Origin: JAMXLO01 sp963819855
Lineage (GTDB): Bacteria > Pseudomonadota > Alphaproteobacteria > Acetobacterales > Acetobacteraceae
DNA: 64,000 nucleotides
NCBI GenBank assembly: GCA_963819855.1
Contig: CAWFYC010000021.1
Span: 310,001-374,000 of the forward strand
Direction of reading: 5' to 3'
Shown: piece after piece, positions 9,659-17,339 of the stretch
Position numbering within the stretch: the first letter of the stretch is position 1
How the letters are laid out: every line of letters starts with the position of its first letter
Program-made: the position numbers and the translations under genes
Notes under the pieces: model-generated
Seen by the model: the letters and a program-made list of their open reading frames with translations, nothing else
The model's database searches: none
Told to the model about the DNA's origin: nothing

Positions 9659-10389
9659 GCGCTGTCTCCTGGTGTTGCGCCGATTGAAGCCGAGCCGGCG
9701 CCGGCGCGCCAGCGTCGCCACCCGGCGGCGCGCAGTTCGCAGGCCGGGCAGGTGCCGCAGCCATATCCCCAGTCGTGCAGATGTGACCGGTCGCCCAGGT
9801 AGCAGCTATGGGTTTCGCACCGGATCAGCCCGACCAGCGCCTCGCCTCCCAGGGCGGCCGCAAGTGCCCAGGTGGCTGCCTTGTCGCGCCACATCAGCGG
9901 CGTCTCCAGTATGAACCGGCGCTGCATGCCGAGATTCAGCGCAAGCTGCATCGCCTTGATGGTGTCATCGCGGCAATCGGGGTAGCCCGAGTAGTCGGTC
10001 TCGCACATGCCGGCGACGATGCGGCGCAGGCCACGGCGGTAGGCGAGCGCGGCGGCGCAGGTAAAGAACAGCAGGTTGCGGCCGGGGACGAAGGTGTTGG
10101 GCAGGCCCTCGTCGGTGATTGCGATCGCCGTCTCGCTGGTGAGCGCGGTGGCGCCGAGACCGCCCAGCGTGGCAGCCAGATCGATCGTGTGGTCGGGGCC
10201 GAGCCGGCCTGGCCAGCGTGTGGCGAGCGCGGCGCGGACCGGGGCCCGGCAAACCAGCTCCACGGCGTGGCGCTGGCCATAGGCGAAGCCGATCGTCTCC
10301 ACCCGCGGATAGCGGTCGAGCGCCCAGGCCAGGCAGGTGGCACTGTCCTGGCCGCCGGAGAACAGCACCAGGGCACGGTCGTCGTTCAT
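9655..10389 (-). CDS. queC: 7-cyano-7-deazaguanine (preQ0) synthase QueC
   Basis: Makes preQ0, the nitrile-bearing precursor of queuosine, from 7-carboxy-7-deazaguanine using ATP and ammonia. The PP-loop ATP motif is LFSGGQDSAT near the N-terminus, the family segment VPGRNLLFFTCAAALAYRRG is in the middle, and the C-terminal zinc site has cysteines in ETHSCYLG and GCGTCPACELRAAGW. At 244 aa it is slightly longer than usual because of a C-terminal tail. It is the first gene of a probable four-gene minus-strand transcript and is divergent from moeB, with 51 bp between the two starts. Confidence 0.95.
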   Translation of the reverse strand: MNDDRALVLFSGGQDSATCLAWALDRYPRVETIGFAYGQRHAVELVCRAPVRAALATRWPGRLGPDHTIDLAATLGGLGATALTSETAIAITDEGLPNTFVPGRNLLFFTCAAALAYRRGLRRIVAGMCETDYSGYPDCRDDTIKAMQLALNLGMQRRFILETPLMWRDKAATWALAAALGGEALVGLIRCETHSCYLGDRSHLHDWGYGCGTCPACELRAAGWRRWRAGAGSASIGATPGDSA

Positions 10390-10440
10390 GTGCGTCTCGG
10401 TCCTCTGTCCCTGGGCACGGCATCACCATATCCTAACGCC

Positions 10441-11265
10441 ATGGACCTCGATTTCACCGAAGACGAAATCCGCCGCTACTCCCGACACATCCTGTTGCAG
10501 GACGTGGGCGGGATCGGCCAGGCGAAACTGAAGGCGGCGCGCGTGTTGGTGGTTGGCGCCGGCGGCCTGGGCTCGCCGCTGACGCTGTATCTGGCCGCCG
10601 CCGGCGTCGGCACGATCGGCATCGTCGATCACGACCGGCTGGAACTGTCGAACCTGCAACGGCAGATCGCGCACACCACCGACCGGATCGGTCAGCCGAA
10701 GGCGGCATCGGCCGCGATGTCGGCGCGCGCCATCAATCCCGAGGTTCGGCTCGAGCCGTACGACGTGCGCCTCGATGCTGACAACGTGCTCGATCTGATC
10801 GCGCGTTACGACCTGGTCTGCGACGGCACCGACAACTTTGCCACCCGCTTCCTGCTGGCGGACGCCTGCGTGCTGGCGCGGCGCACGCTGGTCTCCGCCG
10901 CCGTGCTGCGGTTCGAGGGTCAGCTCTCGGTATTCAAGCCGCATTTGCACGCGGGCGGCCCGTGCTACCGCTGCCTGTATTCCGAAGCACCGCCCGAGGG
11001 CACCGTGCCCACCTGTAGCGAGGCCGGCGTATTGGGGGCCGTCACCGGCGTGATGGGCACGCTACAGGCGACCGAGGTGCTGAAGGAGCTCCTCGGCGTT
11101 GGCGAAAGCCTGTCCGGCAAGCTGCTGATCTGGGATGCGCTGGCGACGCGCTTCCGCACCGTCCGGCTGCGCGCCGACCCCAACTGCGCGCTGTGCAGCC
11201 CGGTCGCGACGATCAAGGACCTGTCGCAGCACCGCGACGCGACCGCCGCAGCCTGTGCCGTCTGA
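10441..11265 (+). CDS. moeB: MoeB/ThiF-family adenylyltransferase
   Basis: E1-like enzyme that adenylates the C-terminal glycine of a sulfur-carrier protein (MoaD or ThiS) for molybdopterin or thiamine synthesis. It has the nucleotide-binding VLVVGAGGLGSPLTLYLAAAGVG, DHDRLELSNLQRQ, the DGTDNFATRFLLADAC segment, and two CxxC zinc pairs (CYRC and CALC). The 274-aa length fits MoeB without the rhodanese tail of MOCS3-type enzymes. ATG 10441 was chosen because the preceding frame is antisense to queC. The next gene starts inside its stop region. ThiF or HesA function cannot be excluded from sequence alone. Confidence 0.88.
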   Translation: MDLDFTEDEIRRYSRHILLQDVGGIGQAKLKAARVLVVGAGGLGSPLTLYLAAAGVGTIGIVDHDRLELSNLQRQIAHTTDRIGQPKAASAAMSARAINPEVRLEPYDVRLDADNVLDLIARYDLVCDGTDNFATRFLLADACVLARRTLVSAAVLRFEGQLSVFKPHLHAGGPCYRCLYSEAPPEGTVPTCSEAGVLGAVTGVMGTLQATEVLKELLGVGESLSGKLLIWDALATRFRTVRLRADPNCALCSPVATIKDLSQHRDATAAACAV

Positions 11266-11635
11266 ACCACTTGGCATCCTGCTGCTCTCCGGCGCGCATG
11301 ACCGCGCGCACTATGCGTTCGTGCTGGCCTCCGGAGCGGCGGCACTGGGCCGGCAGGTGGTGCTGTTCGCCACCAATGCAGGCTGCCGCGCGCTGTTTAC
11401 CGACTGGTCGGGACTGACCAATGCCGCGCGCGACGAGCGCGTGCGAGCCGCGGGCGTTGCTGGGCTCGACGAACTGCGCGAGGCCGCGAGAGAGCTGGGA
11501 GTACGCATGATCGCCTGCGAGGCGGGCCTGCGTGCGGAGGGCCTCGATGCGGCGGATATGATGCCGGGTGTCGAGATCGCCGGTGTGGCGACCTGGCTGG
11601 TGGCCGTGGGTGCGGGACAGATCGTCTCGCTCTAG
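11255..11635 (+). CDS. DsrE-family protein
   Basis: A 126-aa protein of the DsrE/DsrE2-like sulfur-relay fold: LGILLLSGAHDRAHYAFVLASGAAALGRQ forms the first strand-helix unit and VRMIACEAGLRAEGLDA carries the single conserved cysteine position seen in this family. The start is GTG 11255, overlapping the moeB stop by 11 bp and implying translational coupling; this suits a sulfur-transfer partner of an E1-like enzyme. The stop codon TAG at 11633-11635 coincides with the left end of the following insertion sequence, so the last residues may have been altered by that insertion. Confidence 0.75.
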   Translation: MPSEPLGILLLSGAHDRAHYAFVLASGAAALGRQVVLFATNAGCRALFTDWSGLTNAARDERVRAAGVAGLDELREAARELGVRMIACEAGLRAEGLDAADMMPGVEIAGVATWLVAVGAGQIVSL

Positions 11636-13655
11636 CCCGTCTTCGCGGATTCGCCTGCCAAAATGGCTAATTTGGGCAGATTGGATGTCGCTAAACACTT
11701 GATATCGGTGGGAAGTATAGCACCGACGCAGCCGAAATCGGCTGTAGTGAAGACCTACCCTATTCCCAGCATCAGATTCCGATCGCTAGATTCGCCGGGT
11801 CATGTTTCTGCGGAAAACCCAGCGGAAGAAGGACGGAAAGACGCACGATTACTGGAGCGTGGTCGAGAACAAGCGTGTCGCGGGTGGCCGCGTCGTCCAG
11901 CGTCACGTGCTGTATTTGGGCGAGATCAACTCGTCGCAGGCCGCGGTGTGGCGCAAGGCGATCGAGGTGCTCGATGATGACACGGGTCAGTCGCGGACAA
12001 TGGCGCTGTTCCCCGAGGATCGCTGCGCCGTCGACGCGGCGGACGCATCAGTCGTCCAGCTTCGCCTGTCGGACATGCGGCTATGCAGGCCGCGCCAATG
12101 GGGCGCCTGCTGGTTGGCCGGGCAGTTGTGGCGAGAACTGCAGCTGGACCAGTTCTGGCAGGTCGCCTGCCGCCCAGCCGTAAGGGGACGCGCTGGGACC
12201 AGATCCTGCAGGTGCTGGTCTCGTACCGCCTGATTGCGCCGGCCAGCGATTGGAAGCTGCATCGCGAATGGTTCGGCAAGAGCGCCATGGCCGATCTGCT
12301 GGGAGCAGATTTCGGATTGGCGGAGGCGCACAAGCTCTACGCCTGCCATGACTTTCTGCTGCCGCACAAAGAGGCGTTGTTCGCGCATCTCACGGCGCGC
12401 TGGCGCGACCTGTTCAACGCGAACTTCGATGTGCTGCTCTACGATCTGACCAGCACGTATTTCGAGATCAATGCCTCGGACGTGGCGGACGGCGACAAGC
12501 GCCGCCACGGCTACAGCCGGGACAAGCGGCCGGACTGCCCGCAAGTGGTGATCGCACTGGTGGTCACCCCGGACGGTCTGCCGCTGGCGTACGAGGTGCT
12601 GCCCGGGAACACCGCGGACTGCACGACTTTGCGGATGTTCCTCGCCAAGATCGAGCGGCAATACGGCCGTGCACGGCGTGTCTGGGTGATGGATCGCGGC
12701 ATCCCCACCGAAGCCGTGCTGGCAGAGATGCGCAGCAACGACCCGCCGGTGCAGTATCTGGTGGGAACGCCGAAAGGGCGCCTCTCGCGTCTTGAGAAGC
12801 GGCTGCTGGCCGAGCCCTGGCAGGAGGCCCGTGCGGGAGTCGCGGTCAAACTCCTTCCGGATGACGGCGAACTTTACGTATTCGCCGAGAGCAACGATCG
12901 CGTCAGCAAGGAACGCGCGATGCGCAGGCGGCAGCTGAAATGGCTGTGGAAGCGGCTGCGGGAATTGGCCGCGATGGAGGTCCCGCGCGAGGAAATGCTG
13001 ATGAAGTTGGGTGCGGCAAGATCCCGCGCTCCCACCGCATGGCGCCTGGTCGACATCGAGATGGACAAGGAAGGCGCCATGTTCAGCTACACCCTCAACC
13101 GCCAGAAGCTGCGGCGCGTCCGACGACGCGAAGGGCGCTATCTGCTGCGCACCAACCTCACCGAGAACGATCCCGCGCTGCTGTGGCAATACTATACCCA
13201 GCTCGTCGCCGTTGAAGAGGCGTTCAAAAACCTGAAAGGCGATTTGGCGATACGGCCAATCTTCCACCAGGATGAGCGTCGGGTCGAAGCTCATATCTTC
13301 CTTGCCTTCCTGGCCTACTGTCTGCAGGTCACACTGCAGCGTCGCCTGCATGCTCTGGCACCGGGGCTGACAGCGCGTACTGCCCTCGAGAAGTTCGCCG
13401 CCGTCCAGATGATCGATGTCCATCTGCCGACAACCGACGGGCGCGAACTGCTGCTGACCCGCTACACCCAGCCGGAGCCCGAACTCCGGCTCCTGATCCA
13501 CCAGCTCAAGCTTGAGCTGCCGCCGCAGCCACCACCGCGCATCACCACCAGCACCGTCCCCAAGCACCTCCTGTAGTGAAGACCTTTCCGGCTAAACTGT
13601 TGATCGGAAACACGCAGGCGGCGTCAAAACGCCCGAATCCGCGAAGACGGGCTAG
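11632..13655 (+). mobile_element. IS1634-like insertion sequence with 22-bp perfect inverted ends
   Basis: CTAGCCCGTCTTCGCGGATT starts at 11632 and continues two more bases; its exact reverse complement ends at 13655 (both arms 22 bp). The outer CTAG is itself a palindrome, so it may be a 4-bp target duplication flanking 18-bp ends rather than part of the repeat. The element contains a single frameshifted transposase. The left end lies on the TAG stop of the dsrE-like gene. A 15-bp direct repeat (CTGTAGTGAAGACCT) at 11742-11756 and 13571-13585 brackets the transposase gene inside the element. Confidence 0.75.
11802..13576 (+). pseudogene. IS1634/IS4-type transposase with one frameshift
   Basis: The N-terminal part (MFLRKTQRKKDGKTHDYWS) reads from 11802; the catalytic part continues in another frame to 13576. 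The switch is near 12158: the first frame is correct through LQLDQFW and the second resumes at AGRLPPSRKGTRW, so one base (probably a G) is missing. The DDE residues are intact in the second frame: Asp in VLLYDLTSTYFE, Asp in VWVMDRGIPTEA, and Glu in VAVEEAFKNLKGD followed by the YREK-like region. There is no slippery heptamer at the junction, so programmed frameshifting is unlikely. The element may be inactive. Confidence 0.88.
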
Positions 13656-13719
13656 CAGCGACGCATTGATGCCCGCGCCGCGCTTGACCCGGCTCGCTTC
13701 GGCTTGGCACGCATACCGC

Positions 13720-14424
13720 ATGACCATTCCGGCACCGGGGTCACTGGTTCGGTTGCTGCTGTGCGGCTTGCTCCTGGTTGTGCCCGAGGCAATGGCGCAG
13801 ACCACCGCCGGCGCCAAGCCAGCAACCGCAAAGCAAAAGCCGACGCCCGTGGTACAGCCACGCGGCGCGCTGCATCCTCAGAAGCCGCCGGCAGTGCCAC
13901 CCTCCGTCACCGCGCTGCCCATACCGCCGATCCCCGTGCCGCCGCCGGGCCCGGCGGAACCACCTAAGCAGGCGGAGGCCGACACCAGCAAAGGTTCGAA
14001 CACGAACCTGCCGCTGCCGCGCTTCGCCGCGTTGCGCTCCGACGAGGTGAACCTGCGGGCCGGGCCAGGCACGCGCTACCCGATCGAGTGGGTCTACAAG
14101 CGTCGCGAGCTTCCGGTGGAAATCCAGCGCGAGTTCGAGGTCTGGCGGCTGGTGCAGGATCCGGACGGCACCAAGGGCTGGGTGCATCAAGCGACGCTGA
14201 CCGGCCGGCGCAGCTTCATCGTCACCGGCGGCGATGCGACGCTGCGGCGGGACGCGCAGGACACCGCCTCGGCGGTGGCTATCCTGAAGCCGGGGGTGAT
14301 CGGGCACATCCGGTCCTGCGCCGCCACGTCCGACTGGTGCCAGGTGCAGGCGGGCGACTACCGCGGCTATCTCAAGCGCGGTCAGTTCTGGGGCACGCTG
14401 CCGGGTGAGGCGGTCGCCAACTGA
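13720..14424 (+). CDS. Exported protein with two bacterial SH3 domains
   Basis: ATG 13720 opens a signal peptide (MTIPAPGSLVRLLLCGLLLV, cleavage after AMA). A long Pro-rich spacer (about residues 30-90) follows. The first SH3b domain is at about 100-160, recognisable by DEVNLRAGPGTRYPIEWVY and KGWVHQATL; the second, shorter one is at about 165-225 (TLRRDAQDTASAV...YLKRGQFWG). Such proteins sit in the periplasm and bind peptidoglycan peptides or partner proteins. The gene starts 65 bp after the IS end, so the insertion may have removed its original upstream region. The function is otherwise unknown; 234 aa. Confidence 0.85.
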   Translation: MTIPAPGSLVRLLLCGLLLVVPEAMAQTTAGAKPATAKQKPTPVVQPRGALHPQKPPAVPPSVTALPIPPIPVPPPGPAEPPKQAEADTSKGSNTNLPLPRFAALRSDEVNLRAGPGTRYPIEWVYKRRELPVEIQREFEVWRLVQDPDGTKGWVHQATLTGRRSFIVTGGDATLRRDAQDTASAVAILKPGVIGHIRSCAATSDWCQVQAGDYRGYLKRGQFWGTLPGEAVAN

Positions 14425-14497
14425 GGCGGTCACGCGCGGTCTCAGGGTTGGTGCGCCTTGGCCCGCTTCACCTTCCCGCTGAAGAGCAGGCTCGTAT

Positions 14498-14767
14498 CAG
14501 CGGATCGGGCTGTACGACACGCACACCATGCTGATCCTCGTCCAGGGATTCATGTTCTGCTGGAACGCGTTCACCTATCCGCTGATGCTCGCCGGCCGCC
14601 GGACTTTCCCCGTGACGGTCGGGGCAATCCAGTTCATCTCCTATGAGCAGGTGCTGTGGGGGCAGATGGCCGCAGCGACGATCGTCGCAGCCTTGCCGCA
14701 ACCGGTGCTCAGCCTGATGGTACGGAAGTACATCGTTCGTGGCCTCACCATGGGCGCGGTGCGATGA
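14498..14767 (+). pseudogene. C-terminal remnant of a MalG-type sugar ABC transporter permease
   Basis: In frame from about 14498 to the TGA at 14765, the sequence reads QRIGLYDTHT followed by WNAFTYPLMLAGRRTFPVTV and a final hydrophobic segment ending RKYIVRGLTMGAVR. These are the last 90 or so residues of a binding-protein-dependent sugar permease; the EAA loop and the first four or five membrane helices are missing, and an in-frame stop lies just upstream. A short fragment in another frame from 14458 (ARFTFPLKS) may be more of the same gene. No partner transporter genes remain nearby. Confidence 0.75.
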
Positions 14768-14985
14768 GGCCGGCAGGTGAGGTCGGTGTTGGATCATGGC
14801 GCGCTGCACGGGGGTCGCAGTTCGCGCCGAGCTTGTTCGGTGGAATAGTCGCTATTTATAACATTGACGCGCAGCAGTAATAACGGAATACTCTGCCGCG
14901 ATGAACCGCCCAATGCGAGCCCGCGCCGGTTTGCACCACGCCCACGCTGCGCGACGCCGGGGCCGTCGCCATAGCTCGAAAATCT

Positions 14986-15115
14986 GAAACCAACGGATGC
15001 ACACGGATGAACACGGATGACTCTGCGCTTGCGGCGCGTGTTGCGCGACGTGCTCCGGCCTTGGCCGCGAGATCAGGAGCAACATCCGTGTTCATCCGTG
15101 TGCATCCGTGGTTTC
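14986..15115. repeat. Long intergenic inverted repeat built of CACGGATGA units
   Basis: The left arm at 14986-15018 consists of tandem ACGGATGCACACGGATGA-type words; the right arm at 15084-15115 is its reverse complement except for one inserted base. The loop of about 65 bp is GC-rich. The element occupies the 445-bp gap 14768-15212 between the permease remnant and the nitrile-hydratase genes; the rest of that gap shows nothing I recognise. Elements of this style are widespread in bacterial intergenic DNA, and a relative with a different core lies at 6691-6787. Confidence 0.7.
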
Positions 15116-15212
15116 AATTCTCTTATCGCGCGTTACTATCTCAGCCAACGGGCGTTAAGACGGGATCACTCCTGCCCTTCGCGCTGCGCGCCTGACGCGC
15201 TATCGTTCGCGC

Positions 15213-15521
15213 ATGGACAAGGATGTACCGCGGGCCCACCACGACCTGGGGGGCGTCTCGAAATTCCTGTGCGAGCCGGTCGATGTCGAGCCGCATGCAC
15301 TGACCGACTTCGACAAGGAGGTCGATGCGCTGCGTGCCGTGCTCGGCATGAAGCGCGTCATGACGGTGGACGAACTGCGCCGCGGGATCGAGGCGATCCC
15401 CGAAGCCGAGTATCACCGCCTGACCTACTACCGTCGCTGGATCCGCTCGATCGCCGACAACCTGCTGGTCAAGGGCGTGATCACCGAAGCGGAACTGCGT
15501 GCCGCGCTGGACCGCGTGTGA
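15213..15521 (+). CDS. Nitrile hydratase beta subunit, N-terminal half, as a separate gene
   Basis: A 102-aa protein matching only the N-terminal domain of nitrile hydratase beta: HHDLGGVSKF at the start, then DELRRGIEAIPEAEYHRLTY, then RRWIRSIADNLLVKGVITEA. In normal nitrile hydratases this domain is fused to the small beta-barrel domain encoded here by the next gene. The three-gene split resembles thiocyanate hydrolase and toyocamycin nitrile hydratase. Its stop overlaps the next ATG (TGATG). Part of the family also serves as an activator (P14K/NhlE type), so an accessory role is the main alternative. Confidence 0.8.
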   Translation: MDKDVPRAHHDLGGVSKFLCEPVDVEPHALTDFDKEVDALRAVLGMKRVMTVDELRRGIEAIPEAEYHRLTYYRRWIRSIADNLLVKGVITEAELRAALDRV

Positions 15522-15811
15522 TGGCGGATTTCGCCGCCGGCGCGCGCGTACGGGTGAAGGACGACTGGCCGGAGACGCGGGGTCCGGCGCATGTCCGCAC
15601 GCCGCACTACCTGCGCGGCATGCCCGGCACCGTGGTGCGGCAACTCGGCGCCTACCCGAATCCCGAGGACCTCGCCTTCGCCCGTCCGGCCGCGACGCGT
15701 GCGCTGTACCATGTGAGGTTCGATCAGCCCGCGGTGTGGCAGGAGGGGCGGGCAGGGGACCAGATTCTGGTGGAACTCTACGAGCATTGGCTGGAGCTGG
15801 ACCAATCATGA
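15521..15811 (+). CDS. Nitrile hydratase beta subunit, C-terminal half, as a separate gene
   Basis: A 96-aa protein equal to the C-terminal SH3-like barrel of nitrile hydratase beta: FAAGARVRVKDDWPETR, HVRTPHYLRGMPGTVVRQLG and, later, LYHVRFDQPAVWQ with a final ELYEHWLE. It corresponds in size and domain to the alpha subunit of thiocyanate hydrolase. The ATG shares its A with the previous gene's TGA stop, and its own stop overlaps the next ATG (ATGA), so the three genes should be translated in a fixed ratio. Confidence 0.8.
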   Translation: MADFAAGARVRVKDDWPETRGPAHVRTPHYLRGMPGTVVRQLGAYPNPEDLAFARPAATRALYHVRFDQPAVWQEGRAGDQILVELYEHWLELDQS

Positions 15812-16395
15812 ACCTCCTGGAAACCGACGGGGAAAAACTGCTGGCGGCGGTGCGTGACCTGCTCGCGGCGAAAGGACTGGTGTCGAGCGCGGAGATCGCC
15901 GAGCGCATCGCCATTACCGATGCCGCCAATCCCGGCCAGGGCGCCCGTATGGTGGCGAAAGCGTGGACCGATCCGGCGTACCACGCGCTGATGCTGGCGG
16001 ACGGCACCAGGGCCGCCGAGGAACTCGGCATTCCGATGCGTGGCGCCCCGCCACTCGGCGTGCTGGAGAACACTGCGGAGATGCACCACCTGGTGGTCTG
16101 CACGCTGTGCAGTTGCTATCCGCGCGCGGTGCTGGGCTATCCGCCGTTCTGGTTCAAGTCGGCGGCGTACCGCGCCCGCGGCGTACGCGACCCGCGCGGC
16201 CTGATCGCGGAATGGGGCACGGTACTGCCCGAAGGCATGAAGATCCGCGTCGTCGACTCGACCGCCGATTATCGCTGGATGGTACTGCCGCGCCGCCCCG
16301 CCGGGACCGATGACTGGAGCGAGGACCGGCTGGCGTCGATCGTGCGCGAAGGCGACATGATCGGCGTCACGGTTCCGGCACTGCCGGCACCGTGA
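15808..16395 (+). CDS. Nitrile hydratase alpha-type catalytic subunit, cobalt-type metal site
   Basis: A 195-aa protein with the metal-binding claw VVCTLCSCYPR, in which the three cysteines and the intervening serine bind a low-spin metal; Thr after the first Cys is the mark of Co(III)-type enzymes. Downstream are the family segments PPFWFKSAAYRARGVRDPRG and KIRVVDSTADYRWMVLP. The enzyme should hydrate a nitrile to an amide, or act on a related substrate such as thiocyanate. The ATG at 15808 overlaps the previous stop. No separate metallochaperone is visible next to the operon, although the first gene could double as one. Confidence 0.88.
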   Translation: MNLLETDGEKLLAAVRDLLAAKGLVSSAEIAERIAITDAANPGQGARMVAKAWTDPAYHALMLADGTRAAEELGIPMRGAPPLGVLENTAEMHHLVVCTLCSCYPRAVLGYPPFWFKSAAYRARGVRDPRGLIAEWGTVLPEGMKIRVVDSTADYRWMVLPRRPAGTDDWSEDRLASIVREGDMIGVTVPALPAP

Positions 16396-16401
16396 CGCCG
16401 A

Positions 16402-17337
16402 TCACGCCAGGAACGCCCTGACGTCCTGGGTGAAGCGCTGTGGGTTCTGCAACAGCGCGAAGTGGCTGACGGCCGGTTCAATCACCAGCGTCGATTGCGG
16501 GATCGCCGCCGCCAGTTCCTGCGTGTGCGCCCGGCTGATGATCTCGTCGTGCTCGCCATCCACCACCCATGTCCGGGTCCTGATGGCGGACAGATCCGGC
16601 CTTGTGTAGTTCGGCTCGCTGTCCCACATCGCCCGCATCGCGCTCAGGAGCTGCGGGTATTCTTTGGGCTGTGGCGACAGCTTCGCGTACTCCACCGCAC
16701 AGCGTTTGGTATATTGGACAAACACCCTGCTCTGATTGCCCGCCCGTATGGTGCCGTCCCGGCTGAAGTTCGCCGCGAAGGCGAACAGTCCGTCGATCCG
16801 GTCGCGATGCCGCATCGCCAGCTCCAGCCCTGCTATGGCACCGTCGCTCCAGCCGACGATGGCGGCGTTCGGCAGCTTCAGTTGATCCATGACGCCGATT
16901 GCATCCGCAGCGAACCGCGCGTAGCTCAGTCGTTCGTTTGACCCGGTGCTGCGACCGTGGCCGCGCAGGTCGACCGCGACGACCCGATGGTCCTTCCCGA
17001 TGTCGTCGAGCTGGTGCCCCCAATAATCGGCGTTGGCCAGTCCACCGTGCAGGAATACGACCGGGCGACCTTCGCCGAACTCGGCATAGAAGATACGGGC
17101 GCCGTCGACGGCGGCAAATCCGGTCCGCACCTGCTGCGGCAGCGCGGGCGTTGGCGGCAGCGTCTCCCACGGCGGTACCGGGGCTGGAGGGATCGGCGAT
17201 GCGGGCGCCGCGTGGACGTGGTGGGCAGGCGCCGCGTGCAGCCGTGACCCGCCGTGAACCAATTGCGCCATGGTCCCGACTGTCAGCAGTGCGGCAAGCT
17301 TGCGGCGCTCGATGCGGTGGATCGCGGGCTGCTTCAC
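16402..17337 (-). CDS. Alpha/beta hydrolase
   Basis: Serine hydrolase of about 311 aa with oxyanion-hole region VFLHGGLANADYWG, the HGHGR-type VAVDLRGHGRSTG loop, nucleophile elbow IVGWSDGAIAG (Ser), the acid in VVDGEHDEII and the catalytic His in PAVSHFALL. I set the start at GTG 17337, two bases after the previous gene's stop; the N-terminal stretch with RIERRKLAALLTVG could be a signal or anchor, followed by a Pro-rich spacer, so an exported form is possible. A later ATG (MAQLVHGG) is the alternative start. The gene converges with the nitrile hydratase operon. The substrate is unknown. Confidence 0.85.
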   Translation of the reverse strand: MKQPAIHRIERRKLAALLTVGTMAQLVHGGSRLHAAPAHHVHAAPASPIPPAPVPPWETLPPTPALPQQVRTGFAAVDGARIFYAEFGEGRPVVFLHGGLANADYWGHQLDDIGKDHRVVAVDLRGHGRSTGSNERLSYARFAADAIGVMDQLKLPNAAIVGWSDGAIAGLELAMRHRDRIDGLFAFAANFSRDGTIRAGNQSRVFVQYTKRCAVEYAKLSPQPKEYPQLLSAMRAMWDSEPNYTRPDLSAIRTRTWVVDGEHDEIISRAHTQELAAAIPQSTLVIEPAVSHFALLQNPQRFTQDVRAFLA

Positions 17338-17339
17338 AC

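Noticed and set aside
8183..9802. A 539-codon open frame on the plus strand
   Set aside because: Antisense to an acyl-CoA dehydrogenase and the Tai-like gene; no motif and no ribosome site.
15213..16395. Naming the split nitrile hydratase a thiocyanate hydrolase
   Set aside because: Architecture fits, but the residues that would separate thiocyanate from nitrile substrates cannot be judged by eye, and the subunits are shorter than those of the known SCNase.
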